Source: JBBRYW01 sp038253945 (GTDB taxonomy: Bacteria > Actinomycetota > Thermoleophilia > Gaiellales > Gaiellaceae). From it: a stretch of 27,183 nucleotides of DNA. Both the position numbers and the translations under genes were made by a program. Shown here piece by piece: positions 7,756-15,353 of this stretch. A model generated the notes under the pieces. That model did no database searches, had not been told where the DNA came from, and saw nothing but the letters and a program-made list of their open reading frames with translations. Numbering within the stretch: the stretch's first letter is position 1; each line of letters begins with the position of its first letter. The stretch is from NCBI GenBank assembly GCA_038253945.1, contig JBBSGR010000024.1, positions 1-27,183 of the forward strand. The letters run 5' to 3'.

Positions 7756-10016
7756 AGGCCGACGATGTCGTCGGGCCGCACCGGGACGCGAGTGAGCTCA
7801 CGCCCCGTCGCGTCACGGAGCGCCGAGACGATGGCCGCCGTCGAGACGACGGTAGGAGGCTCCCCGACACCCTTGACCCCGTAGGGCGCCTCCGGCTCAG
7901 GCTCCTCGACGAGCACGGAGTCGACCGGCGGCATATCCAGTGTGGTCGGGATCAGGTAGTCGGTGAAGCTCGCGTTCGTGATCAGGCCCCCGCTCGTCTG
8001 GATCTCCTCCATCAGCGCCAGGCCGAGGCCCTGCGCGGTGCCACCCTCGATCTGCCCATGGACCGCCTGCGGATTGAGCGCCTTGCCGACGTCCTGGGCC
8101 GTCCCGATCCAGGCCACTCTCGTCAGCCCGAGCTCCGTGTCGACCTCGGCGACCACCCGCATGGCGGCGCATGCGAACGCCACATGGGCGCGCTCGTCCG
8201 TCACTTGGCCGGTCTCGGGGTCGAGCGGGGCGGTCTTCGGGTGGCGATAGATCCGCTCGGCGTCGATCTCGTCGCCGGCCTCGAGGCTCCCGCCGCGCCG
8301 GGCGAGCTCCTCCTTGACTGCGTCGCAGGCGAGGCGCACTGCGCCGGAGGCCATCCATGTCATGCGGGAGGCGGAGGCGGAGCCCGCGGAGTCGACGGTG
8401 CTCGTCGTGTGGGGAGCCACCATCACGTTCTCGAGCTCGAGCTCTGTCCGGGCGACCTGGGCGAGCACGTTCGTGACCCCCTGCCCGACCTCCGCTGCGG
8501 CGCAGTGCACCTCGGCGACGAGCTCGCCCGAGGCGTCGGTGAAGAGCCTCACTCGAGCCGCCGTGTAGTCGTCGAACCCCTCCGAGTAGCCGATGTTCTT
8601 GAATCCGACTGCGAACCCGACGCCGCGGGTGACGCCCTCTCCGCGCGTGACGTTGCCGGCGCCGCCCGGCAAGCGCAGGGGGCCGCGCGGCAGCTCCTCG
8701 GGCTCGGGGACGGGAATCGCCGCGCAGCGGCGGATCACCTCTGCGACCGGCAGCGAGCCGTCGATCTTCTGCCCGGTCGGCAACTCGTCGCCCGGCGCGA
8801 GCGCGTTTCTCAGGCGCAGCTCGACGGGGTCGATGGAGAGCGCAGCCGCGAGCCTGTCCATCTGCGCTTCCGAAGCAAAGCAGGTCTGGACGGCCCCGAA
8901 CCCCCGCATCGCGCCGCAAGGGGGATTGTTCGTGTAGACGGACGTGCTCTCGACGAGGACGTTCTCGACCGCGTAGGGGCCACATGCGAAGGATGCCGCG
9001 TTCGACGTCACCGCGGTCGAGCTCGAGGCGTACGCGCCGCCGTCGAGGAGGATCCTCATCCGGACGCACGTGAGCTTCCCGTCGTGCCGTGCGCGGTGCT
9101 CGGCCCAGATGCGCGCGGGATGCCGGTGGATGTGGCCGACGAAGGATTCCTGGCGGTTGTAGACCATTTTCACGGGCCGGTTCGTGCGCAGGGCCAGCAT
9201 CGCGCCGTGGATCTGCATCGAGAGATCCTCGCGCCCGCCGAAGGCCCCGCCGACGCCGGCGAGGTGGATCCGAACCTGCTCGGGCTCGAGCCCGAGGCAA
9301 GGAACCACCTGATCGCGGTCGACGTGCAGCCACTGCGTCGCGACGTAGATGTCGATTCCGCCCTCCCCGTCCGGCACGGCGAGACCCGACTCGGGCCCGA
9401 GGAAGGCCTGATCCTGCATCCCCACCTCGTAGATGCCCGAGACCGAGACGTCGCCGCTGCGCTCGGGATCACCATGCCGGATCACGATCGTGCGGACGAC
9501 GTTCGACCGCGGATCGTCGCGGTAGCCGTGCCCCGACGTCGGCCGTTCGGGATGCAGCGGCTCCTGCTCGAGCGCGCGCTCGGCGTCGACGACCGGCTCC
9601 AGCGGCTCGTAGACGACCCTGATCCTCTCGGCCGCGCGGCGCGCCTGCTCCGGGTGATCTGCCGCCACGATGGCCACGGGCTCGCCGAAATAGCGGACCG
9701 TGCCGGACGCCAGCACCGGCTGGTCGCGGAACTCGAGCCCGTAGCGCTTCTCGCCCGGAACGTCGTCCTGGGTCAGGACAGCGTGCACGCCGGGCAGCGA
9801 GACCGCCTCGGAGACGTCGACATCGACGATCCGCGCATGCGCGTGCGGGCTGCGCAGGGTGTGACCCCAGAGCATTCCCTCTGCGAAGAGGTCGCTCGAG
9901 TACGCGAACTCTCCAGTGGCCTTGGGGACGGCGTCGATCCGCTCCGCGGCCTCCCCCACGCGCCCGATCTCGAGCCGCCGACGACCAGGCACGCTGACCA
10001 CCCGCTCCGTGGTCAT
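7752..10016 (-). CDS. xdhA: Xanthine dehydrogenase, molybdopterin-binding subunit
   Basis: 754 residues, as expected for a separate Mo subunit of the xanthine dehydrogenase family. It starts with the Ald_Xan_dh_C 'hammerhead' region (DAVPKATGEFAYSSDL). Cofactor and active-site motifs are GVGGAFGGRE, PPCGAMRGFGAVQ, AAEVGQGV and, near the end, GVKGVGEPP, which holds the catalytic Glu. The enzyme hydroxylates hypoxanthine and xanthine to urate. Substrate choice within this family is hard to read from sequence, so the call leans on the flanking adenine deaminase and urate genes. The ATG start overlaps the 2Fe-2S stop (ATGA). Gene naming follows the E. coli xdhABC sense. Confidence 0.88.
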   Translation of the reverse strand: MTTERVVSVPGRRRLEIGRVGEAAERIDAVPKATGEFAYSSDLFAEGMLWGHTLRSPHAHARIVDVDVSEAVSLPGVHAVLTQDDVPGEKRYGLEFRDQPVLASGTVRYFGEPVAIVAADHPEQARRAAERIRVVYEPLEPVVDAERALEQEPLHPERPTSGHGYRDDPRSNVVRTIVIRHGDPERSGDVSVSGIYEVGMQDQAFLGPESGLAVPDGEGGIDIYVATQWLHVDRDQVVPCLGLEPEQVRIHLAGVGGAFGGREDLSMQIHGAMLALRTNRPVKMVYNRQESFVGHIHRHPARIWAEHRARHDGKLTCVRMRILLDGGAYASSSTAVTSNAASFACGPYAVENVLVESTSVYTNNPPCGAMRGFGAVQTCFASEAQMDRLAAALSIDPVELRLRNALAPGDELPTGQKIDGSLPVAEVIRRCAAIPVPEPEELPRGPLRLPGGAGNVTRGEGVTRGVGFAVGFKNIGYSEGFDDYTAARVRLFTDASGELVAEVHCAAAEVGQGVTNVLAQVARTELELENVMVAPHTTSTVDSAGSASASRMTWMASGAVRLACDAVKEELARRGGSLEAGDEIDAERIYRHPKTAPLDPETGQVTDERAHVAFACAAMRVVAEVDTELGLTRVAWIGTAQDVGKALNPQAVHGQIEGGTAQGLGLALMEEIQTSGGLITNASFTDYLIPTTLDMPPVDSVLVEEPEPEAPYGVKGVGEPPTVVSTAAIVSALRDATGRELTRVPVRPDDIVGL

Positions 10017-10468
10017 CCCGCGGCCGCCAGCCGTACCGCGTCGAAGATCTTTGCGTACCCGGTGCAGCGGCACAGGTTGCCCGAGAGCGCCTCGCGAATC
10101 TCGTCGTCGGACGGGCTCGGGTTTCGCGCGAGCAGGTCGGCTGTCGCCACGATCAAGCCAGGAGTGCAGAAGCCGCACTGGACGGCGCCCATACGTGCGA
10201 AGGCTTCCTGCACCGGGTGCAGCACGCCCTCGTGGGCGAAGCTCTCGACGGTCGTCACTTCGTGGCCTTCGGCCTGACCGGCGAGGACGAGGCAGGCGCA
10301 CACGAGGGTGCCGTCGTAGAGGACGGAGCACGAGCCGCACTCCCCCTGCTCGCAGGCGTTCTTGGAGCCGGGCAGGCCCAACCGCTCCCGCAGGACGTAG
10401 AGCAGGCTCTCGCCGCCCCAAACGTCCGCCTCGCGGCGCTCTCCGTTCACCGTGAGCCCGATTTTCAT
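10013..10468 (-). CDS. xdhC: Xanthine dehydrogenase, [2Fe-2S] subunit
   Basis: 151 residues. The N-terminal ferredoxin-like domain has CEQGECGSC and a further Cys (LVCACLVL) for the first [2Fe-2S] cluster. The C-terminal helical domain has QCGFCTPG and CRCTGY for the second. It passes electrons from the Mo centre to the FAD subunit. ATG 10468 is chosen because it overlaps the FAD-subunit stop as ATGA; another start three codons upstream is possible. Its own stop overlaps the next start in the same way, so the three XDH subunits should be made in balanced amounts. Confidence 0.92.
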   Translation of the reverse strand: MKIGLTVNGERREADVWGGESLLYVLRERLGLPGSKNACEQGECGSCSVLYDGTLVCACLVLAGQAEGHEVTTVESFAHEGVLHPVQEAFARMGAVQCGFCTPGLIVATADLLARNPSPSDDEIREALSGNLCRCTGYAKIFDAVRLAAAG

Positions 10469-11256
10469 GCGAGGCACCGTTCCACGGCGCGCCCGACGAG
10501 CACGCGAAGCGCGTGCGCGCGGTAGCTTCGGGTACCGCGCACGTCGTCGATGGGGCTCGCCGCGTCGACGACGGCGTCGGCGCAGGCGTCGAGCGCGGCG
10601 AGCGGCACGCTGACAAGTCGCGGCACCGGGCCGGCTGAGCCGAATGCTGCGCGCACGACGGCCGCGTCATGGTCCGCAACCAGCGCGAGCGAGACGACGG
10701 CGATCACCATCGCGTTCCGAGGCCCGACCTTCATGAATGTCTGCTTGGCGCCGGAGGGTCGTACTCGCACGGCGACGACGAGCTCGTCTGCGGCCAGCGC
10801 GTTCAGTTTCGGGCCGACCAGGAACTGCTGGAGCGGGACCACGCGCCTGCCGGAGACACTTGCCAGCTCGATCTCCGCGCGCTCGATCAGCAGAGGGGGC
10901 AGCGAATCGCCCGCAGGCGAGGCGGTGCCGAGGTTGCCGCCGAGCGTGCCCCGGTTCTGGATCTGAGGCGAGCCGACGGTGCGCGCGGCCTCCGCGAGAG
11001 CCGGCAGCCATTCAGCGAGAGGGGGTTGCCTCAGCTCGGTGTAGGTCAGTCCTGAGCCGAGCCGAAGAGTCCCGTCGTCGCGTGACCACCCTTTCAGCTC
11101 CGGCACGTCGGCGAGGTTCAGGAGGACGTCCGGCCGTGCTCGATCGAAGTTCAGGTCGACCATCACATCCGTGCCGCCCGCGATCGGCAACGCCTCGGGC
11201 CTCTCGGCGCGAAGCCGGAGCGCCTCGTCGAGCGTCCGGGGCGAAAGCACATCCAT
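10465..11256 (-). CDS. xdhB: Xanthine dehydrogenase, FAD-binding subunit
   Basis: 263 residues with the FAD_binding_5 plus CO_deh_flav_C layout. Flavin motifs are PIAGGTDVMVD near residue 25 and TVGSPQIQNRGTLGGNLGTA near residue 92, followed by SPAGDSLPPLL. This subunit hands electrons to NAD+ or another acceptor. No Shine-Dalgarno is seen before ATG 11256. The antiporter stop is 18 nt upstream, so co-transcription with it is likely. The order FAD, FeS, Mo is also seen in other bacterial XDH operons. Confidence 0.9.
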   Translation of the reverse strand: MDVLSPRTLDEALRLRAERPEALPIAGGTDVMVDLNFDRARPDVLLNLADVPELKGWSRDDGTLRLGSGLTYTELRQPPLAEWLPALAEAARTVGSPQIQNRGTLGGNLGTASPAGDSLPPLLIERAEIELASVSGRRVVPLQQFLVGPKLNALAADELVVAVRVRPSGAKQTFMKVGPRNAMVIAVVSLALVADHDAAVVRAAFGSAGPVPRLVSVPLAALDACADAVVDAASPIDDVRGTRSYRAHALRVLVGRAVERCLA

Positions 11257-11274
11257 CGAGGGAAGCGTAACGAG

Positions 11275-12336
11275 CTACTCGAAGAAGGTCAGGGCGCCGA
11301 GAATCACGAACAGCCCGACCAGCGCCCACCCTTCGAAGGCCACTGCCTCGCCGTCGCCGGTGACCTGCCAGACCGCGATCGCCGTGATCAGCAGGGCAGC
11401 GATGTACACCGGCGGCAAGACGAACGTGAGCTGCGTCGAGAGAAGGAGCGAGAGCAGGACGAGCGCCGGAAACAGGAAGACCGCTATCTGGCTGACCGAG
11501 TTCTTGACCACCGAGATCGCCAGGTCGCTCTCGCCCTTCATGGCGAGGACGATCCCGACGAAGTTCTCGACCGCGTTCCCGGCGATCGCGACGATTACGA
11601 GCCCGGTGAACGCCTTCGAGATGCCGAGCGTATCGACGGCGGTGTCGATTGAGCCGACAAACCAGTCCGACACGAACGCGGCCCCCACTCCGCTCACCGC
11701 GAGCAGGCCGAGCGCCAGCGGCAGCGGGACGGCCGAGTGAGCCGCTTCGGTCTGACGAGCCTCCTCGGATCTCAGATACGAGATGAGAAATGCGACGTAG
11801 ACGAACAGGAGCACGACGGCTCCGACGATGGAGATCGCGACCTGATGCCGGCTTGCCCGGTCGTTCACCTTGTCCGAGGCGCCGAGCAGGACGATGATGA
11901 AGACGGCGAGGAGGAGCAGCGTCGCGGTGTCGTTCGGGAGCCGCCGGTGGAAGCGCATCACGCCATCGTCGGCCTGCCACGCACCGGCGATGATCACGAG
12001 TCCGAGCACGAGCAGCGCGTTCGCAAAGAGCGAGCCGAGGATCGAGAAGCGTGCGACGACGAGCTCGCCCGCATGGAGTGCGAAGAGCACGATGAAGAGC
12101 TCCGGCAGGTTGCCGAGGGTGGATTGCAGGACGCCGGTCACCGCGGGCCCGAAGCGACCTCCGACTGCCTCGGTCGCGAACGAGACGATCCACGCGAGCC
12201 CTGCGAGCGCGCCCGCCGAGACGGCGAAGACGGCGAGCTTCGGCCCGCCGCCGAGGTCGAGTGCGCCCGTCGCAATGGTCAGGACGAGGATCAGGACGAG
12301 CAGCCCGAGCTGCCGTTTTGTCAGGGCGCCGCGCAT
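11275..12336 (-). CDS. Ca2+/cation antiporter (CaCA superfamily, Cax-like)
   Basis: 353 residues, almost all hydrophobic, with about 10-11 membrane helices in two homologous halves. The alpha repeats are visible: GNLPELFIVLFALHAGE (around residues 75-90) and GNAVENFVGIVLAMKGESDL (around residue 250), each with the conserved acidic residue for cation transport. The length and the GN-x2-E pattern fit H+/Ca2+ exchangers rather than Na+/Ca2+ exchangers, but the ion cannot be fixed from sequence. It is the first gene of the minus-strand purine run. Only 17 nt separate its start from the divergent deaminase start, so its promoter must overlap that gene. Why a cation exchanger leads a purine operon is unclear. 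Confidence 0.85.
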   Translation of the reverse strand: MRGALTKRQLGLLVLILVLTIATGALDLGGGPKLAVFAVSAGALAGLAWIVSFATEAVGGRFGPAVTGVLQSTLGNLPELFIVLFALHAGELVVARFSILGSLFANALLVLGLVIIAGAWQADDGVMRFHRRLPNDTATLLLLAVFIIVLLGASDKVNDRASRHQVAISIVGAVVLLFVYVAFLISYLRSEEARQTEAAHSAVPLPLALGLLAVSGVGAAFVSDWFVGSIDTAVDTLGISKAFTGLVIVAIAGNAVENFVGIVLAMKGESDLAISVVKNSVSQIAVFLFPALVLLSLLLSTQLTFVLPPVYIAALLITAIAVWQVTGDGEAVAFEGWALVGLFVILGALTFFE

Positions 12337-12353
12337 GAGAGGATCGGCGGATT

Positions 12354-13682
12354 ATGCGGACCCTGCTGACCGGCGCGTACGTGGTGACGATGGACGATGC
12401 GGGAACAGAGCTCCCGGACGGGTGGATCCTGCTGGCGGACGGATTCGTCGTCTCGGTCGGTGACGGCCCTCCGCCCCCCGCCGAGACCACGGTCGACCTG
12501 GGCGGCGCGCTCGCCCTGCCCGGACTCGTCAACACTCACCACCACCTGTACCAGACCCTGACCCGCGCTCGGGCGCAGCAGGCCACGCTGTTCGAGTGGC
12601 TCCAGGAGCTGTACCCCGTGTGGGCGCGGATCGACGAGGAGGCGGAATACGCAGCGGCGCGCACGGGGCTGGCGGAGCTCGCGCTCTCCGGCTGCACGAC
12701 CATCTTCGACCACCACTACGTCTTTCCCCGCGGACGAGAAGGACTGATCGAGGCCGAGGTCCGCGCAGCGGGGGAGCTCGGCGTCCGGATCGTTGCCGCG
12801 CGCGGCTCGATGGATCTCGGCGTCTCCGCCGGCGGCCTTCCACCCGACGAGCTCGTCGAGGACGTCGACGATGCTCTCGCGGACACGGAGCGACTCGCTG
12901 CGAAGCTGCACGAGACCGGACCTGGCCCCCGAGTCCAGCTGGCGGTCGCGCCGTGCTCGCCGTTCTCCGCCACGCGAGAGCTGATGCGCGAGTCGGCCGC
13001 GCTTGCGCGACGGCTCGAGCTACCGCTGCACACCCACCTCGCCGAGACGCATGACGAGGAGGCATTCTGCCTCGAGCGCTACGGCTGCACGCCTGTCGAG
13101 TACCTGGGCGAGCTCGGCTGGCTCGTCTCAGACGTCTGGTGCGCGCATTGCGTGCACCTGTCGCAGGCGAACATCGGCACCTTCGCGCGCGATGGCGTGG
13201 GTGTCGCGCACTGTCCGAGCTCCAATCTGCGCCTGGGCGCGGGCGTCGCGCCTGTTCGCTCCATGCTCGACGCCGGAGTCCGCGTAGGGCTCGGGGTCGA
13301 CGGGTCAGCCTCGAACGAGCGCGGCGACCTCCTCGCCGAGGTCCGCCAGGCGCTCCTCGTCGCGCGCGGTCGCGACGGTCCGCGGGCGCTCAGCGCGCGC
13401 GAGGCTATCCGGCTCGGGACGCGAGGCGGGGCGGCCGTCCTCGGGCGGGACGACATCGGCTCGCTCGAGCCCGGAAAGTGCGCGGACATCGCCGTCTGGC
13501 GCACTGACGCGCTTCCCTTCGCGGGCGCGAACGACCCGGTCGCGGCGCTCGTCCTCTCGGGGCCGCACCGCGTCGACCGCCTCTTCGTCGGAGGCGAGGA
13601 GGCGGTGCGCGACGGGCGTCTCGTCTTTGCCGAGGAGAGCGAGATCGCCCGGGAGCACCGCCTCCAGGCCCGTCGCTTCTAG
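12354..13682 (+). CDS. 8-oxoguanine/guanine deaminase-type amidohydrolase
   Basis: 442 residues, amidohydrolase superfamily. The signature LVNTHHHLYQTLTRA (metal His62/His64 region), LFEWLQELYPVWA, SGCTTIFDHHYVFP, LHTHLAETHDEE, WCAHCVHLS and GLGVDGSASNE matches the 8-oxoguanine deaminase subgroup, enzymes that also act on guanine or isocytosine to different degrees. In this island it would supply xanthine from guanine, or urate from 8-oxoguanine. Hydroxyatrazine hydrolases such as AtzB are close relatives and are the main alternative. An AGAGGA stretch 10 nt upstream may be its ribosome binding site. It ends with a TAG that overlaps the stop of the convergent DUF2182 gene at a shared CTAG. 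Confidence 0.85.
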   Translation: MRTLLTGAYVVTMDDAGTELPDGWILLADGFVVSVGDGPPPPAETTVDLGGALALPGLVNTHHHLYQTLTRARAQQATLFEWLQELYPVWARIDEEAEYAAARTGLAELALSGCTTIFDHHYVFPRGREGLIEAEVRAAGELGVRIVAARGSMDLGVSAGGLPPDELVEDVDDALADTERLAAKLHETGPGPRVQLAVAPCSPFSATRELMRESAALARRLELPLHTHLAETHDEEAFCLERYGCTPVEYLGELGWLVSDVWCAHCVHLSQANIGTFARDGVGVAHCPSSNLRLGAGVAPVRSMLDAGVRVGLGVDGSASNERGDLLAEVRQALLVARGRDGPRALSAREAIRLGTRGGAAVLGRDDIGSLEPGKCADIAVWRTDALPFAGANDPVAALVLSGPHRVDRLFVGGEEAVRDGRLVFAEESEIAREHRLQARRF

Positions 13683-14515
13683 GGTTTCATTCCGTCCATG
13701 TGCATGGCCGGGGCGGATCCCGGCTGCTTCAGGCCGGGCACCGACGACGGCGCCGCGGCGATCCAGATCCCGAGCGCGACGAAGCAGAGAGCGAAGAGCC
13801 GGGACAGGCGCTCGCCGTGCGGCAGCACCTTCTCGGCGAAGATCATGGCCGCGATCGCAGCCATCCAGAAGAGGCTCATCACCCCGACGGCGAAGAGCGA
13901 GATGAAGAGCCCCCAGCAGCAGCCCACGCAAAAGAGGCCGTGCTCGGCGCCCATCCGCACGGCTCCCGTCCAGCCGTCGCGCCAGCCGCCGAGGATGAAG
14001 TGGAGCGGGCCGCGGCAGTGGCGCAGACAGACCTCCTTGAGCGGGGTGAGCTGGTAGAGGCCCGCCGCCGCGACGGCGCCGCCGGCAACGTATGGGCCGG
14101 CGCGATCCCACGCGAGGAGCCCGGAGCCTGCCGCGTCGACGAGCCGGAAGACGCCGTAGGCCGCGAGGCCGTAGAGCGCCCAGACGGCGAGGTAGGCGCC
14201 GACGAAGATCCACGCCGGCACGAAGGCGGCCTGCCCGCGTCGCGCGCGCTGCCCGGTCACGCGTGCGAACGTGAGCACCATCGGCGCGACCGACGGCAGC
14301 ATCATCGCCGCCATCATGGTGACCCACACGCCGAGGAACCAGCCAAGGCCACCCAGGTCCGTCCCCGGGCCGTCGTCCATGCCGCGCATGCGCTCGATGG
14401 TCACGAGCCACGTGACGAAGGCAGCCGCGATCAGCGCCACCGTGACCCAAATCGCGCTCACGCGAGGAGGCGGTCGTGCCGCCGCGTGAGAGCTCACAGC
14501 TGCGTTGCCAGGCAT
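13679..14515 (-). CDS. DUF2182 integral membrane protein, possible metal-binding
   Basis: 278 residues with about 6-7 membrane helices. The core WVTMMAAMMLPSVAPMVLTF and a later FCVGCCWGLFISLFAVGVMS are the two diagnostic segments of DUF2182. The tail APAMHMDGMKP is rich in Met and His, and with the CVGCC cluster it hints at binding of a soft metal such as copper. That is inference: the family's function is not established. The start at ATG 14515 was chosen because an upstream extension is not family-like; no Shine-Dalgarno is visible. The gene is divergent from the urate operon, sharing a 125-bp gap, and convergent with the deaminase. Confidence 0.8.
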   Translation of the reverse strand: MPGNAAVSSHAAARPPPRVSAIWVTVALIAAAFVTWLVTIERMRGMDDGPGTDLGGLGWFLGVWVTMMAAMMLPSVAPMVLTFARVTGQRARRGQAAFVPAWIFVGAYLAVWALYGLAAYGVFRLVDAAGSGLLAWDRAGPYVAGGAVAAAGLYQLTPLKEVCLRHCRGPLHFILGGWRDGWTGAVRMGAEHGLFCVGCCWGLFISLFAVGVMSLFWMAAIAAMIFAEKVLPHGERLSRLFALCFVALGIWIAAAPSSVPGLKQPGSAPAMHMDGMKP

Positions 14516-14626
14516 GTGTCGACCGCTGAGCGCAACCCCGACCGCTCCGCTTCCACAGCGGGAGCGAGTTGCATACGGGTGAAGATACACCGCTGCGCTC
14601 GCGTTTTCAACCGAGGGCCGACCGTC

Positions 14627-14641
14627 TAGAGTCCGCCGACA
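14627..14641 (+). promoter_or_regulatory. Candidate leaderless promoter of the urate operon
   Basis: TAGAGT at 14627-14632 fits TANNNT and ends 8 nt before the ATG at 14641, where transcription would begin at or next to the start codon. No Shine-Dalgarno is present. The whole 125-bp gap (14516-14640) is shared with the divergent DUF2182 gene; I see no clear operator in it. Confidence 0.4.
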
Positions 14642-14940
14642 TGGCGACCCTTTCGACCCACGTCCTCGACACCGGACGGGGGGAGCCGGCGCAGGACGTG
14701 CCCGTCGAGTTGTACCGCGGCGACGAGCTTCTCGCCCGCCGGACGACGGACGAGGACGGGCGGATCGGGGACCTTGCGGGAGAGCCACTGGCCCCCGGAA
14801 GCTACCGGCTCGTCTTCCATCCGCCGTCCCGATTCTTCGCCCGCGTCGAGCTGGAGCTCATGCTCGACGATCCCGTGCGCCACTACCACGTCCCCCTCCT
14901 GGTCTCCCCGTACTCGTGCGCGAGCTACCGCGGCAGCTGA
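14641..14940 (+). CDS. uraH: 5-hydroxyisourate hydrolase (HIUase)
   Basis: 99 residues of the transthyretin-like family. It hydrolyses 5-hydroxyisourate, the product of urate oxidase, to OHCU. The N-terminal signature LSTHVLDTGRGEPA includes the catalytic His7. The C-terminal YHVPLLVSPYSCASYRGS carries the second His and the invariant YRGS end. Cytoplasmic, with no signal peptide. It is the first gene of a tight plus-strand operon; the following OHCU decarboxylase start overlaps its last 25 nt. A longer frame upstream is disregarded because the family N-terminus begins exactly at ATG 14641. Confidence 0.95.
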   Translation: MATLSTHVLDTGRGEPAQDVPVELYRGDELLARRTTDEDGRIGDLAGEPLAPGSYRLVFHPPSRFFARVELELMLDDPVRHYHVPLLVSPYSCASYRGS

Positions 14941-15353
14941 GCGTCGACGAGCTCGCGACGCTCTTCGAGGGCCGGACGGGGCTCGTCGAGCGCCTCGCGG
15001 AGACCGAGGATCCGCTCGGCCGGGCCGAAGAGGTTGCCCGGGAGCTCGGCGAGGCGGAGCAGGTCGAGGCGCTGAACGCCCACCCCCCTGTCGGGGCGAG
15101 GAGGCTGTCCGCCCGCTCGGCGCGCGAGCAGGGCTCGCACGACGATCCTGTCCTGCTGACCGAGCTTGCCTACCAGAACCAGGTGTACGAGGAGAAGTTC
15201 GGCTTCCGCTTCGTCGTCTTCGTCAACCGCAGGCCGAAGTCGGAGATCCTCGAGATCCTGCGGCAGCGGTTGCAGCGAACGCGCGAGCAGGAGCTTGGCA
15301 CGGGCGTGGAGGAGCTCGCCGCGATCGCGAGGGACCGGTGGCGCACGTCCTAG
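14916..15353 (+). CDS. uraD: OHCU decarboxylase (2-oxo-4-hydroxy-4-carboxy-5-ureidoimidazoline decarboxylase)
   Basis: 145 residues, a little shorter than typical members (about 160-170). It performs the last step of the urate-to-S-allantoin series. The catalytic His56 is in ALNAHPPVGARR, and the SAREQGS segment supplies the conserved Glu71. YEEKFGFRFVVFVN and RRPKSEILEIL complete the family pattern. The GTG start lies within the HIU hydrolase gene (25-nt overlap) and lacks its own ribosome binding site, so translation is probably coupled. Its 3' end overlaps the urate oxidase start by 16 nt. Confidence 0.93.
   Translation: MRELPRQLSVDELATLFEGRTGLVERLAETEDPLGRAEEVARELGEAEQVEALNAHPPVGARRLSARSAREQGSHDDPVLLTELAYQNQVYEEKFGFRFVVFVNRRPKSEILEILRQRLQRTREQELGTGVEELAAIARDRWRTS

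Noticed and set aside
7731..10277. 848-codon open frame on the plus strand
   Set aside because: It is the antisense shadow of the xanthine dehydrogenase Mo subunit, with Arg/Asp/His-rich, non-family-like sequence typical of GC-rich antisense frames.
11012..12535. 507-codon minus-strand open frame
   Set aside because: It runs in another frame over the antiporter and the XDH FAD subunit; low-complexity Arg-rich sequence with no recognisable domain.
14774..15337. N-terminal extension of the urate oxidase frame (591 codons in total)
   Set aside because: The extension overlaps HIU hydrolase and OHCU decarboxylase in another frame and lacks PuuD-like sequence. GTG 15338 with GAGGGA upstream gives the family N-terminus.
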